64,000 nucleotides of DNA from an uncultured Prevotellaceae bacterium (GCA_946415365.1 CAMKSE010000015.1:44486-108485), one strand, 5' to 3'; positions 17,969 through 27,811 are shown, numbered from the stretch's first letter. The notes: a model not told the origin generated them from the letters alone. A program made the numbers and translations.

Positions 17969-18220
17969 ATGATAAAAAAATACTTGGATAATATCCGAAA
18001 TGCAGGTCTTTTCCTGCTCATTATCACCTTCGTAATATCCACCTTGTGGGGTTCGCAACACGCATTCTTCCCTATGCTGTTTTCTGTGGTGCTATTATTG
18101 ATTGTTGCAATATACAAAGCCCTGCACTGGAAAGAATATGAGAAGGACAACAAACGAAACGCCTGGATTGCTCTTGCGCTGTTTGTACTCATGTTCATGA
18201 ACACATTCTTCCCGCTATGA
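17969..18220 (+). CDS. Small membrane protein, third of three tandem paralogues
   Basis: 83 residues, MIKKYLDNIRNAGLF start, two hydrophobic segments, then ALHWKEYEKDNKRNAW and a final helix. It aligns along its whole length with the preceding gene. Its stop overlaps the start of the MazG-like gene (ATGA), so translation is probably coupled. No known family assigned. Confidence 0.8.
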   Translation: MIKKYLDNIRNAGLFLLIITFVISTLWGSQHAFFPMLFSVVLLLIVAIYKALHWKEYEKDNKRNAWIALALFVLMFMNTFFPL

Positions 18221-18543
18221 CGATAAAGGAAGCACAAGAAGCTGTAGATCAATGGATTAGGGAGTATGGTGTGCGCTACTTCTCAGAGTTGACCAATATG
18301 GCTGTACTGACAGAGGAGGTTGGCGAATTGGCTCGTGTAATCGCACGCAAATATGGTGACCAAAGTTTCAAGGAGGGAGAGACAGACAACCTCGGCGAAG
18401 AGATGGCAGATGTGTTTTGGGTTCTTCTATGTTTGGCAAACCAGACGGGTGTTGACCTAACGGAGGAACTCAAGAAATCTATAGAAAAGAAGACACAGCG
18501 AGACTCGCTGAGACACATACATAACAAGAAGTTAATGGCTTAA
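18217..18543 (+). CDS. MazG-like nucleotide pyrophosphohydrolase
   Basis: 108-residue all-alpha NTP pyrophosphatase. The acidic metal-binding pattern EEVGELARVIAR and later NLGEEMADVFWVLLCLA corresponds to the EExxE...ExxD motif of MazG/dUTPase-like enzymes. Such single-domain proteins hydrolyse (d)NTPs to monophosphates and PPi; the substrate is unknown here. The ATGA overlap with the preceding membrane-protein gene and the 12 bp to deoC place it inside the operon. Confidence 0.87.
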   Translation: MTIKEAQEAVDQWIREYGVRYFSELTNMAVLTEEVGELARVIARKYGDQSFKEGETDNLGEEMADVFWVLLCLANQTGVDLTEELKKSIEKKTQRDSLRHIHNKKLMA

Positions 18544-18555
18544 AACAACATAACT

Positions 18556-19458
18556 ATGACAGAAAAGAATTTAGAGAAAGGCCGCATTGAAGAGGCTCTT
18601 GGCAAGTACAACCTCAACGTCTCAGACGAAGAAGTTAAAGCTGCCGTGAAGAAAATCATCGCAGAAAAAGTACATGAAAACGACAATCCAGAAGTTAAGC
18701 AATTCCTGATGGGTAGCGTCGAGTTGACAACCTTGAAAACGACGGATTCCGACGAGAGTGTGATGGCATTCACAGAGCGTGTAAACCAGTTCGACGAGCA
18801 GTACCCTGCCCTACCCCATGTGGCAACCATCTGTGTCTATCCCCGTTTCGCCAGGACCGTTGCTGAGACCCTGGAAGTTGAAGGTGTAGAAATCGCTTGT
18901 GTTTCAGGCAGTTTCCCGTCGTCTCAGGCCCTCATTGAGGTAAAGACAGTAGAGACAGCGCTGGCCATTAAAGACGGAGCTACAGAGATAGATATGGTAT
19001 TATCTGTAGGTGCCTTCTTGTCAGGTGATTATGAGACAGTTTGCGACGAGATCCAACAGATGAAGGAGGCTTGTGGTGAGAAGAAGATGAAGGTGATCCT
19101 GGAGACAGGATGTTTGAAGACAGCCTCGAATATCAAGACAGCCTCGCTGTTGGCAATGTATTCTGGCGCAGACTATATAAAGACATCGACAGGTAAGCTA
19201 GAGCCTGCTGCAACCCCAGAGGCAGCCTACGTGATGTGTCAAGCCATCAAGGAATACTACGATGAAACGGGCATTCAGATTGGTTTTAAGCCTGCTGGAG
19301 GCCTTAATAGTGTCATGGATGCGCTGATATACTATACAATAGTGAAAGAGGTCTTAGGCGAGAAATGGCTCACTAACCAATGGTTCCGTATGGGTACCTC
19401 ACGTCTTGCTAATCTGTTGCTTAGCGAGGTCATTGGCGAAGAGACGAAGTTCTTCTAA
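18556..19458 (+). CDS. deoC: Deoxyribose-phosphate aldolase
   Basis: Cleaves 2-deoxyribose-5-phosphate to glyceraldehyde-3-phosphate and acetaldehyde in deoxynucleoside catabolism. The Schiff-base lysine is in GADYIKTSTGKLEPAAT (residues about 208-224), and ATEIDMVLSVGAFLSGDYE is the other family block. At 300 residues it is longer than the 220-residue type, with an N-terminal helical extension (residues 1-60) usual for the Bacteroidota form. Pairing with a MazG-like enzyme suggests deoxynucleotide salvage or clean-up. Confidence 0.94.
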   Translation: MTEKNLEKGRIEEALGKYNLNVSDEEVKAAVKKIIAEKVHENDNPEVKQFLMGSVELTTLKTTDSDESVMAFTERVNQFDEQYPALPHVATICVYPRFARTVAETLEVEGVEIACVSGSFPSSQALIEVKTVETALAIKDGATEIDMVLSVGAFLSGDYETVCDEIQQMKEACGEKKMKVILETGCLKTASNIKTASLLAMYSGADYIKTSTGKLEPAATPEAAYVMCQAIKEYYDETGIQIGFKPAGGLNSVMDALIYYTIVKEVLGEKWLTNQWFRMGTSRLANLLLSEVIGEETKFF

Positions 19459-19489
19459 AACAGAAGAACTATTTTAGACAGAAAGACAT

Positions 19490-19571
19490 TTTTAGACATA
19501 AGTACATAAGAACATAATAAAGCGCAGATTGTCCGCCTCAATAAATATTTCTTTTGTTCTTATGTCTAAAA
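19490..19571. repeat. Long-loop inverted repeat between convergent genes
   Basis: Perfect 13-bp arms TTTTAGACATAAG (19490-19502) and CTTATGTCTAAAA (19559-19571). The left side also has near-repeats of ACATAAG, and the GC-richer centre is GCGCAGATTGTCCGCCTC. It lies between convergent deoC and the polyprenyl synthase gene, and could serve as a two-way transcription stop or be a small inserted element. Confidence 0.6.
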
Positions 19572-19588
19572 TAAATAAAGAATGTAAT

Positions 19589-20563
19589 CTATAATTTACG
19601 TCTAATAACGTATTCGAGATACGTCTCGTAGGCCTCTTTGAGTTCTGGTTTGACGCAGGTGTCGATGTATGTCTGGGCCTTTTGCGAATAGCGTTCCATC
19701 ATACGCTCTGCATATTGGATTCCACCACTTTGCTTGGCAAACTCCACAAGAACGGCAATTTCATCGGTATTTATTGTGCCCAACTTCACCTTTCTGGCCA
19801 ATGCTTTCATAGACTCGTAGTCTGTATGATTTAGTGCGTAAATGATTGGCAGCGTCATCTTACCTTCCGCCATATCATTACCTGTGGGTTTTCCAATTTC
19901 AGTAGAGTCGAAATAATCGAAAATATCATCACGTATCTGGAAGATCATACCTAAATCCTGTCCGAATTGTTTCGCTTTAAGTATATCCTCCTCAGAAGCA
20001 TTAACAGACAAAGATCCGATGCCACAGCATGTCTCAAACAAGGCAGCAGTCTTTTGTCTAATTACCTGATAATAAATGTCTTCTGAGAATTCTGCATTAT
20101 TGATATTCTGCAATTGCAAAATCTCACCAGAGGCCAGTGTCATGCCCAAATCAGAGATATATTGTAAAATTCTATGATCCTTCGTTTTGGCTACACGATT
20201 GAGGCATGTAGAAAGGATATAGTCGCCCACAAGTACTGCCACCTTATTATTATAGGATGCATTCACTGAAGACTGTCCTCGCCTCTCGCTACTCTCATCG
20301 ACCACATCATCGTGGATCAACGAAGCCGTATGCAGCAATTCGAGTGCGACGGCAGCGTTTTGGGTGATGTCAGACACCTCGCCATAGTTCTTTGCAGAAA
20401 GGAGTGTGAGCATAGGACGCATCTGCTTACCTGTGCGCTGGCGGATATGTTCCAACGCCTGTGACAGCAGGCCATAACTATGACTTAACGACCCCTGAAA
20501 ACGGAAGACGAATTCTTGGAAATCACCCTCTATAGGGTGTTTGATAACAGACAAATAATCCAT
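19589..20563 (-). CDS. Polyprenyl diphosphate synthase (isoprenoid chain elongation)
   Basis: Condenses isopentenyl diphosphate onto allylic diphosphates to build the isoprenoid side chain, for menaquinone or similar. Both aspartate-rich motifs are present: HDDVVDESSERRG (about 85-97) and RDDIFDYF (about 213-220), with GKQMRPMLTLLSA and GKPTGNDMAEGKMTLP. The length (324) suits the medium/long-chain class (IspB-like); chain length cannot be fixed from sequence alone. It is divergent from polA, with overlapping promoter elements. Confidence 0.92.
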   Translation of the reverse strand: MDYLSVIKHPIEGDFQEFVFRFQGSLSHSYGLLSQALEHIRQRTGKQMRPMLTLLSAKNYGEVSDITQNAAVALELLHTASLIHDDVVDESSERRGQSSVNASYNNKVAVLVGDYILSTCLNRVAKTKDHRILQYISDLGMTLASGEILQLQNINNAEFSEDIYYQVIRQKTAALFETCCGIGSLSVNASEEDILKAKQFGQDLGMIFQIRDDIFDYFDSTEIGKPTGNDMAEGKMTLPIIYALNHTDYESMKALARKVKLGTINTDEIAVLVEFAKQSGGIQYAERMMERYSQKAQTYIDTCVKPELKEAYETYLEYVIRRKL

Positions 20564-20571
20564 ATACCTCT

Positions 20572-20590
20572 TAATTTTGTGACAAAATTA
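20572..20590. promoter_or_regulatory. Face-to-face -7 boxes between the polyprenyl synthase gene and polA
   Basis: TAATTTTG on plus (20572-20579) and the same on minus (20583-20590) form a perfect palindrome with a TGA centre. Both match TAnnTTTG, but neither has a good -33 box, so their use is tentative. Confidence 0.4.
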
Positions 20591-20650
20591 GTAAAAAACA
20601 TTGTAATATCGATATTTTTTAGTAATTTTACGCAGAAAATAAACAAAGTT

Positions 20651-23416
20651 ATGCAGAAACTCTTCCTTTTAGACGCTTATGCGCTCATTTATCGCAGCTA
20701 TTATGCGTTCATCAAAAACCCAAGAATCAATTCCAAAGGATTGAATACCAGTGCAATTATGGGCTTCCTGAATACCCTGAATGAGGTCCTCACAAAAGAG
20801 CAACCCACACATATCGGCGTTGCGTTTGACCCTCATGGTCCTACATTCCGTAGTGAGGCTTACCCTGCGTATAAGGCCCAGCGTGAAGAGACTCCTGAGG
20901 ATATTCGAAAGGCTGTACCAATCATCAAAGACCTGCTACGAGCCTATCGTATTCCCATCCTACAAGTCGATGGATTCGAGGCTGACGATGTGATTGGGAC
21001 GCTGGCCACGAAAGCAGGAGCCGATGGAATCGAAACTTTAATGCTGACACCAGATAAGGATTATGGTCAGTTGGTGAATGACCAAGTGAAAATCTACCGC
21101 CCGCGCCATGGTGGCGGTTACGAGATTATGGGACCGAAAGAGGTGATGGCTAAATACGAAATCCCCTCCCCTATGGCCGTCATCGACCTTCTTGCACTGA
21201 TGGGTGACTCTGCAGACAATTTTCCTGGTTGTCCAGGTGTAGGTGAAAAGACTGCCGTGAAACTGATCAATGAGTTTGGAAGCATCGAAGCCTTGATTGA
21301 ACGTTCGTCAGAAATCAAGGGGAAGTTGCGTGAAAAAGTCGAAGAACATATCGATGATATCAAGATGAGCTATTTCCTTGCAACCATCAAAACTGATGTT
21401 CCTATCGAACTCGACATGGAAGCACTGAAACTTGTGGAGCCGAATGAAGACGAATTGGGTAAGTTGCTCCTCGAATTGGAGATGAAGAGCTTCGCTGACA
21501 GAGTTCTTAAAAAAAGCCAAAAACCTCAAATTCCCGTTAACGGACAACTTGATCTCTTTGCAGAATTTCCGTCCGACGGAGGGGAAACCTCCAAAAACGC
21601 GAGTTTTGAGACCTTACAAACAACACCTCACAACTACAAACTTGTTGAAAATGAGGAGGATTTGATGAAACTTTGTGACTTTTTTAGGACAAAAGAAATT
21701 CTCAGTCTAGACACGGAAACGACATCAACGAGTCCAATTGACGCAGAATTGGTCGGTTTGAGCTTCGCCGTGAAGGAATTCGAGGCATTTTATGTGCCAA
21801 TTCCGGCAAATCGTGAAGAAGCGTTGCGAATTGTTAATATCTTTAAATCCGTCTATGAGGACCCAAAAATCTTAAAGGTTGGACAAAATCTGAAGTATGA
21901 CCTTGAGGTATTACGTAACTATGGCATCGAGCTGAAAGGTCAGATGTGGGACACGATGATTGCCCACTACCTCATCCAGCCCGAACTTCATCACAACATG
22001 GACTATATGGCGGAAATCTATCTCAACTATCAGACGATTCACATTGAGGAACTCATAGGACCTAAAGGTAAGAACCAAAAATCTATGCGCTCTCTCCCAC
22101 CCTCTCAGGTTTATGAATACGCAGCCGAGGATGCTGATATTACCCTGCGCCTTAAAAACAAACTGGAGCCGGAACTGAAGAAGTTTGAATGCGAAAGGTT
22201 GTTCTATGAGATAGAAATGCCATTGATGCCCGTCTTGGCAGAAATGGAGATGAATGGTGTCTGCCTAGATACAGAATCTCTTCAAGAAACGTCAAAAGTT
22301 TTGACGGATAGAATGAACGAGATTGAGGCTCGTATTTACGAATTAGCAGGCGGACAATTCAATATTGCTTCGCCAAAACAGGTGGGTGAAATCCTCTTTG
22401 ACAAACTCAAGATCGTGGAGAAAGCCAAGAAGACAAAAACAGGTCAATATGTCACATCAGAAGATGTACTCCAACAACTGCGAAACAAGCATGAGATTGT
22501 AGCAGATATCCTAGAACACAGAGGGTTAAAGAAGCTTCTAGGCACATATGTCGACACCCTACCCTCACTGATTAACAAGCGAACGGGTCATATTCATACC
22601 TCGTTTAATCAGACGATTACAGCCACAGGGCGATTATCAAGCAGCGACCCCAACCTTCAGAACATTCCTATTCGTGGCGAAGATGGAAAAGAAATTCGCA
22701 AGGCATTTGTTCCAGAGCCTGGTTGTCTGTTCTTTTCAGCAGACTATAGTCAGATAGAATTACGAGTAATGGCACATCTTTCACAAGATCAGAATATGAT
22801 AGAGGTGTTCCGTGAGGGTAAGGACCTACACGCTGCCACTGCTGCCAACATCTATAAGAAACCGATTGAGGAAGTCACTCGTGATGAGCGAACAAAGTCA
22901 AAGCGTGCCAACTTTGGTATCATCTATGGCATAACCGTCTTTGGTTTGGCAGAGCGTCTGAACATTCCTCGTGACGAGGCAAAGATGCTGATAGATGGCT
23001 ATTTCGCCACCTTCCCACAGGTTCACGACTATATGGAGAAATCGAAGGATGTGGCTCGTCAGAAGGGCTATGTCACTACCCTCTTCGGACGACGCAGATA
23101 TCTACCAGATATCAACTCTCATAACGCTACCGTCCGTGGCTTTGCTGAGCGTAATGCCATCAACGCCCCAATTCAGGGCACGGCAGCTGATATCATCAAA
23201 GTGGCGATGATTCGCATCTTCAATCGCTTCAAGGCAGAAGGAATCAAGAGCAAGATGATTCTTCAGGTACATGACGAACTCAACTTCTCCGTCTACCCAG
23301 AGGAAAAGGAAAAGGTAGAACGTATAGTCATCGAAGAGATGCAAAAAGCCTTCCCATTGAGTGTTCCTCTCGTAGCAGATTCTGGTTTCGGGAAGAACTG
23401 GCTCGAGGCCCATTAA
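20651..23416 (+). CDS. polA: DNA polymerase I
   Basis: Repair and Okazaki-fragment polymerase. The start is the ATG at 20651 (MQKLFLLDAYALIYRSYYAF); the frame is open further upstream, but that stretch is the promoter region. Domains: 5'-3' exonuclease (residues about 1-290, with DPHGPTFR and DGFEADDVIGTLA); 3'-5' exonuclease (about 340-520, with LSLDTETT and DTMIAHYL, so the proofreading acidic residues appear intact); polymerase (about 540-921, with DYSQIELRVMAHLS, KSKRANFGIIYG and QVHDELNF). 921 residues. Ends 4 bp into the convergent pgeF gene. Confidence 0.97.
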   Translation: MQKLFLLDAYALIYRSYYAFIKNPRINSKGLNTSAIMGFLNTLNEVLTKEQPTHIGVAFDPHGPTFRSEAYPAYKAQREETPEDIRKAVPIIKDLLRAYRIPILQVDGFEADDVIGTLATKAGADGIETLMLTPDKDYGQLVNDQVKIYRPRHGGGYEIMGPKEVMAKYEIPSPMAVIDLLALMGDSADNFPGCPGVGEKTAVKLINEFGSIEALIERSSEIKGKLREKVEEHIDDIKMSYFLATIKTDVPIELDMEALKLVEPNEDELGKLLLELEMKSFADRVLKKSQKPQIPVNGQLDLFAEFPSDGGETSKNASFETLQTTPHNYKLVENEEDLMKLCDFFRTKEILSLDTETTSTSPIDAELVGLSFAVKEFEAFYVPIPANREEALRIVNIFKSVYEDPKILKVGQNLKYDLEVLRNYGIELKGQMWDTMIAHYLIQPELHHNMDYMAEIYLNYQTIHIEELIGPKGKNQKSMRSLPPSQVYEYAAEDADITLRLKNKLEPELKKFECERLFYEIEMPLMPVLAEMEMNGVCLDTESLQETSKVLTDRMNEIEARIYELAGGQFNIASPKQVGEILFDKLKIVEKAKKTKTGQYVTSEDVLQQLRNKHEIVADILEHRGLKKLLGTYVDTLPSLINKRTGHIHTSFNQTITATGRLSSSDPNLQNIPIRGEDGKEIRKAFVPEPGCLFFSADYSQIELRVMAHLSQDQNMIEVFREGKDLHAATAANIYKKPIEEVTRDERTKSKRANFGIIYGITVFGLAERLNIPRDEAKMLIDGYFATFPQVHDYMEKSKDVARQKGYVTTLFGRRRYLPDINSHNATVRGFAERNAINAPIQGTAADIIKVAMIRIFNRFKAEGIKSKMILQVHDELNFSVYPEEKEKVERIVIEEMQKAFPLSVPLVADSGFGKNWLEAH

Positions 23417-24216
23417 AGCATCAGAATACCAGTAAAGATACGGCCAGAATTGGTGCCCAGACGACGGGCAGAGAAATAGGTTTCTGAATGCTGATAGGAA
23501 CAAACCTCTGAGACAGCTATCTGGCTTGAAGGAATACCAGATGCCAGCAGTTGTTGACGATTGCATGTAGGGAGATCGATGTGCCACTTACATAAGACAG
23601 AGCCATCAGCTACAGGGAATCTTTGGCTGATGGTTTTCATTTGAAATCCCTCTTGAGCAAAGGACTCGTAAACCTCATTGCCCACCTCAAAACTCTCGAG
23701 ATGGATGCCTGGTCCTATCTGCGCAATGAGATTCTCTGGACTAGAGCCATAGACATCTATCATCTTTGCCACAGCCTTCTCCACGATACGCATCACCGTA
23801 CCTCTCCAGCCAGCATGGATGGCACATGAAGCACGGCAGATTCTGTCGTAAAGAAGAACTGGGATACAGTCGGCTGTAGAGACGCCTATACATATTCCTG
23901 CTATATCTGTCATAAGCGCATCCACCCCTTCAAGCCGCGCCTTTCGTTCAGAAACCGGAAGACTCATAAAAGCCTCATCCACAGCCACAATCTTCGTCTG
24001 GTGTATCTGATGCGGCATAATCAGATGATCATCCTTTATCTGCAATAACTGACATAATAAACAGCGGTTCAGCCTGATGGCTTCCTCGCTGTCTCCACAA
24101 TAATGATTTATATTGAACTCGCCGTAGTTGCCCTCACTATAGCCTCCTTTACGAGTGCTACTGAATGCCATTACGCCAGTGCCGAAATCATAAAATTGAA
24201 GTTGTGGATGCTTCAT
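23413..24216 (-). CDS. pgeF: Peptidoglycan editing factor PgeF / YfiH-type laccase-domain protein
   Basis: Family proteins are purine-nucleoside phosphorylases/oxidases; E. coli PgeF (YfiH) hydrolyses incorrectly built UDP-MurNAc-L-Ser to keep wall composition correct. Metal ligands are in HQIHQTKIVAVDE, STADCIPVLLYD and CAIHAGWRGTVMRIVEKAV. 267 residues, no export signal. The last bases overlap the polA stop. There is no obvious promoter in the 17 bp to the GIN-domain gene, which reads in the same direction, so the two may be co-transcribed. Confidence 0.9.
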   Translation of the reverse strand: MKHPQLQFYDFGTGVMAFSSTRKGGYSEGNYGEFNINHYCGDSEEAIRLNRCLLCQLLQIKDDHLIMPHQIHQTKIVAVDEAFMSLPVSERKARLEGVDALMTDIAGICIGVSTADCIPVLLYDRICRASCAIHAGWRGTVMRIVEKAVAKMIDVYGSSPENLIAQIGPGIHLESFEVGNEVYESFAQEGFQMKTISQRFPVADGSVLCKWHIDLPTCNRQQLLASGIPSSQIAVSEVCSYQHSETYFSARRLGTNSGRIFTGILML

Positions 24217-24233
24217 AAAATTCTGCAGACAAA

Positions 24234-24971
24234 TTACAATTCTGAGATGCTGCCAGTCATATTGTGATCGAGATCCTTCTTGTCTGGATGACCAGCATAT
24301 TTAAGGCCTCCAACACCTGACACACGACCTTTTATGGACTCCGAGGCATAACACTCAATGCCTCCTACTCCACTGACGCTTGCCTTCACATCACGAACCT
24401 CCAGATCCTTCGCATTGATACTACCAACACCACTACAATCAAGTTCAGCCTCTTCTGCCTGACCATTCAATGTGATACTGCCGACTCCACTACATGACAC
24501 ATCCACTCTCTTTGCCTTAATCTGGGATAAATTGAACGATCCTACACCAGAGTTTTTGATGTCAAGTTCATCGGTAGTGAGACTATCGAGGCGTATGTCA
24601 GCAGCACCAGAGTTTTTAATCTGTGAGAGGGTAGGGGTATAGATAATAAACGTGACATTTCTTCCGTCAATATTGTAGTTTCCGTCTGCGTACTTTATCC
24701 TCAGACTTCCATTCTCGTTTTTTATCTCAAAAAGGTCAATATAATTCTCAGGGGCCGAGACAGTCACACGGCTTTTACCCTCCTGGCTCTGTACCAGTTG
24801 GATATCTCCCACCACTTGATTCTCAACCTTGTCAAATGCCTCCTGTGGATACTTAGCCTTGACAATGTTCTCACTGGGATCTATCCATTCACCACCATTA
24901 CCGATATTTACTTTGCACGATGCCAATGACATTAAAACGATTGTCATCATAAACATTAACTTTGTCTTCAT
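24234..24971 (-). CDS. GIN-domain (DUF2807) lipoprotein
   Basis: A cell-envelope lipoprotein of about 245 residues. The signal peptide MKTKLMFMMTIVLMSLASC ends in a lipobox cysteine. The body is an all-beta repeat of VSGVGSI/NSGAADIRL-type turns, the putative auto-transporter adhesin head GIN domain (DUF2807). The function is not established, although these are often assigned as adhesin-like. A start two codons earlier (24977) is possible. -7 box at 25013-25020. Confidence 0.88.
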   Translation of the reverse strand: MKTKLMFMMTIVLMSLASCKVNIGNGGEWIDPSENIVKAKYPQEAFDKVENQVVGDIQLVQSQEGKSRVTVSAPENYIDLFEIKNENGSLRIKYADGNYNIDGRNVTFIIYTPTLSQIKNSGAADIRLDSLTTDELDIKNSGVGSFNLSQIKAKRVDVSCSGVGSITLNGQAEEAELDCSGVGSINAKDLEVRDVKASVSGVGGIECYASESIKGRVSGVGGLKYAGHPDKKDLDHNMTGSISEL

Positions 24972-25012
24972 AATCATTCTCTTTTTAGTTCTGCTTTGCC
25001 TATTTGACGATG

Positions 25013-25020
25013 CAAAGTTA
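25013..25020 (-). promoter_or_regulatory. -7 box for the GIN-domain lipoprotein gene
   Basis: Minus strand TAACTTTG (TAnnTTTG), about 42 bp before the start codon. Confidence 0.45.
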
Positions 25021-25065
25021 CAAAAAGTTGCGGATATATAAAAATATACTGTAGATTTCGTAATT

Positions 25066-25096
25066 TCTGCAGTTTATTTAGTAATTTTGCACCCGA
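25066..25096 (+). promoter_or_regulatory. ychF promoter with repeated promoter module
   Basis: -7 box TAATTTTG at 25082-25089. The preceding TTCTGCAGTTTATTT and following CACCCGAAA recur, inverted, at about 33938-33976 upstream of leuS, and partly at 34012-34036. The ATG is 29 bp after the box. Confidence 0.55.
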
Positions 25097-25118
25097 AAAT
25101 AAACGTTTATAGAAGAAA

Positions 25119-26219
25119 ATGGCATTAAAATGTGGTATTGTGGGACTCCCTAACGTGGGTAAGTCCACATTGTTCAACTGTCTGTCGAGTGCTAAAGCAC
25201 AGGCAGCAAACTTCCCTTTTTGTACGATAGAACCTAATGTTGGCGTCATCACTGTTCCTGATGAACGCCTTACAAAACTCGCTGAACTAGTCCATCCTGG
25301 CCGTATCGTGCCCGCAACTTGTGAAATCGTGGATATCGCAGGGCTAGTAAAGGGTGCCTCAAAGGGTGAGGGATTAGGAAATAAGTTCCTTGGAAACATT
25401 CGCGAGACTGATGCTATTATCCATGTGCTCCGTTGTTTTGAGGACGATAATATCACTCACGTTGACGGCACCATCGACCCGATCCGTGACAAAGAAATCA
25501 TCGATACTGAACTTCAACTGAAAGACCTTGAGACCATTGAAAGCCGCTTGGCAAAGACCGAGAAGGCCGCTGCTGCCGGCAATAAGGACGCAAAACTTGA
25601 AGTGGGAGTTTTAAAGGCCTATAAGGGGGCTTTGGACCAAGGCAAGAACGCCCGTATCGTGGAGTTCGAGTCGAAAGACGAACAGGACTGCGCCCGTAAT
25701 CTCTTCCTGCTCACGTCGAAGCCTGTGCTCTATGTCTGCAATGTTGGAGAGGCCGATGCCAAAGACGGCAACGACTTCACGAAGAGAGTAGGGGAGTTGG
25801 CTAAGGAAGAAGGTGCCGAGATGATGATCATCGCTGCCAAAACAGAAGAGGATATCGCAGAACTCGAAAGCTATGAGGACAAGCAGATGTTCCTCGAAGA
25901 ACTGGGTTTAGAGGAGAGTGGCGTAAACCGCCTGATCAAGAAAGCCTACGCTCTGCTGAATCTTGAGACATTTATCACTGCTGGTGAAATGGAGGTGAAA
26001 GCCTGGACATACAAAAAAGGTTGGAAGGCTCCTCAGTGCGCAGGTGTCATCCATACAGACTTCGAGAAGGGCTTTATCCGTGCTGAGGTGATCAAGTATG
26101 ACGACTATATCCAGTATGGCTCTGAGGCTGCCGTCCGTGAGGCAGGAAAACTTGGGGTAGAAGGCAAGGACTATGTTGTCCAAGACGGTGATATTATGCA
26201 TTTCCGCTTTAACGTATGA
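25119..26219 (+). CDS. ychF: Redox-responsive P-loop ATPase YchF (Obg family)
   Basis: A ribosome-associated GTPase-fold protein that prefers ATP. The P-loop [19 protein letters not shown] is at residues 8-26, [15 protein letters not shown] is the switch I-like segment, and [19 protein letters not shown] the G3 region. The C-terminal TGS domain ends [17 protein letters not shown]. 366 residues, full length. The stop overlaps the lgt start by 4 bp (ATGA). Confidence 0.97.
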   Translation: MALKCGIVGLPNVGKSTLFNCLSSAKAQAANFPFCTIEPNVGVITVPDERLTKLAELVHPGRIVPATCEIVDIAGLVKGASKGEGLGNKFLGNIRETDAIIHVLRCFEDDNITHVDGTIDPIRDKEIIDTELQLKDLETIESRLAKTEKAAAAGNKDAKLEVGVLKAYKGALDQGKNARIVEFESKDEQDCARNLFLLTSKPVLYVCNVGEADAKDGNDFTKRVGELAKEEGAEMMIIAAKTEEDIAELESYEDKQMFLEELGLEESGVNRLIKKAYALLNLETFITAGEMEVKAWTYKKGWKAPQCAGVIHTDFEKGFIRAEVIKYDDYIQYGSEAAVREAGKLGVEGKDYVVQDGDIMHFRFNV

Positions 26220-27085
26220 TGAATCTGTTGAATTATATCGTCTGGGATCCGGACTTGGTGGCATTCCGCTTGTCGTTCATTGTGGTGCGCTGGTATGGGC
26301 TGATGTGGATCATCGGTTTGGCATTAGCTTATTTCGTAGTAAAGCGCCTTTACAAAGAACAGAAGATTAAAGACGAGCTCTTCGATCCCCTCTTCATCTA
26401 CTGTTTTTTCGGCATCTTAATTGGTGCTCGTCTGGGCCACTGTCTCTTCTATCAGCCACAAGACTTTCTGACCTCGTGGCAAGGCATTGTGGAAATGTTG
26501 CTGCCTATCCACATCGGCAATAACGGAAGCTGGTGGGGCGAGACATTTGGCTTCTTCCCAACAGGTTATGCTGGCCTGGCCTCGCATGGTGGAACCTTAG
26601 GTCTGATGATTGCTCTCTGGCTCTATGTCCGCAAAACGAAACTCAGTATCTGGACGGTACTCGACAATATTGCCATCGCCACAGGAACCACAGCTTGCTT
26701 CATACGTTTGGGCAATCTTATGAACTCTGAGATTATCGGCAAGATCACAGACGTGCCCTGGGCCTTTATCTTCGAGCGTGTCGATGCCGTTCCTCGTCAC
26801 CCAGGACAACTTTATGAGGCCATTGCCTACGCTATTCTCTTTGGTATCATGTGGTATCTGCATAAAAAGATGCCGGAGAAGATTGGTACTGGCTGGTACT
26901 TTGGCTTCTGCCTGACATATATCTTCACCTTCCGCTTCTTCATCGAGTACACCAAGGAGATTCAGGAAGCCTTCGAGGCATCGCTGCCCATCGATATGGG
27001 TCAGATTCTCTCGATTCCCTTTATCGCTTTAGGCGTCTGGTGCATGATAAGGGCTAAAAAGAAAATCTCTAATAAGGTATCTTGA
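26216..27085 (+). CDS. lgt: Prolipoprotein diacylglyceryl transferase
   Basis: Inner-membrane enzyme that adds diacylglycerol to the lipobox cysteine of prolipoproteins, such as those in this window. It has seven or so hydrophobic segments. Family residues are visible in [35 protein letters not shown] and RHPGQLYEA. 289 residues. Coupled to ychF by an ATGA overlap. Confidence 0.96.
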   Translation: MMNLLNYIVWDPDLVAFRLSFIVVRWYGLMWIIGLALAYFVVKRLYKEQKIKDELFDPLFIYCFFGILIGARLGHCLFYQPQDFLTSWQGIVEMLLPIHIGNNGSWWGETFGFFPTGYAGLASHGGTLGLMIALWLYVRKTKLSIWTVLDNIAIATGTTACFIRLGNLMNSEIIGKITDVPWAFIFERVDAVPRHPGQLYEAIAYAILFGIMWYLHKKMPEKIGTGWYFGFCLTYIFTFRFFIEYTKEIQEAFEASLPIDMGQILSIPFIALGVWCMIRAKKKISNKVS

Positions 27086-27121
27086 AGTATCTTAGCAAGA
27101 CCAAACCTCTTACACAGCCAT

Positions 27122-27805
27122 TTACTCTTCCTCTTCGTCGCCAGATTCATCGTAGGCGGCATAGCCGAGGGCATCGAGGTGATCGTAGACGAAACGCTTG
27201 CCATTGAAGGTATAATGCGTGTATTGCGTCGCAATTCCTGGGGCACTCTCTATCACCAATATGACCTGCAGATACCCTTCGCCGAGGGCGTATGTGATGT
27301 GCGAACCAGGCCAGAAGGGGCGGAAATCAATAAATGGCTCATCCTTTGGCGTAAGCTTCGAAGTCTTAGGATTATAATCGTAGAAGCAACCGAAATATTT
27401 TCCTTTGGGTCCTGCCTCAGCAAGGATGACGGCAAAGAGCAGATGGCCGTTGTCACACTGATAGGTACGGGCCTCGACCATGTGGTCGTCTGAATTCTCA
27501 AAGTCGTACCAGCAATGACAATAGTCCTCGCAATCGACAAAGGCTCGCCCAGAATTGCCCTCTGTGGCATCGTTAGACACATACAGCTTGTCGCCAGCCT
27601 CAGCCAGCAAAGCTTCTATACTCTTATAGTGCCACACCTTATTAAATGCCTTCAGGAGTTGAATAACCGTTGGTGACTCTCCGCCATTCTCGACGGCAAT
27701 TGCCTTCTGGCGCCAAGAGGTATGGATGTTCTGGGCATGCATGTCACTCATGAAACTGAGACCCATCAGCAGCAAAGCGGATATAATCAGGATTCTTTTC
27801 ATCAT
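27122..27805 (-). CDS. Secreted protein of unknown function with acidic tail
   Basis: 227 residues with a signal peptide (MKRILIISALLLMGLSFMSDMHAQ). The mature part starts IHTSWRQKAIAVENGG and has several aromatic-rich beta-like segments (ARTYQCDNGHLLFAVIL, FIDFRPFWPGSHITYAL). The C-terminus is DESGDEEEE. No family recognised and no CTD-like tail. It follows mutS by 6 bp on the same strand, so it may be transcribed with mutS, though a functional link is not implied. Confidence 0.75.
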   Translation of the reverse strand: MMKRILIISALLLMGLSFMSDMHAQNIHTSWRQKAIAVENGGESPTVIQLLKAFNKVWHYKSIEALLAEAGDKLYVSNDATEGNSGRAFVDCEDYCHCWYDFENSDDHMVEARTYQCDNGHLLFAVILAEAGPKGKYFGCFYDYNPKTSKLTPKDEPFIDFRPFWPGSHITYALGEGYLQVILVIESAPGIATQYTHYTFNGKRFVYDHLDALGYAAYDESGDEEEE

Positions 27806-27811
27806 AATAAG

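Noticed and set aside
20516..20650. N-terminal extension of polA
   Set aside because: The frame is open but overlaps the divergent promoter region; the family N-terminus begins at 20651.
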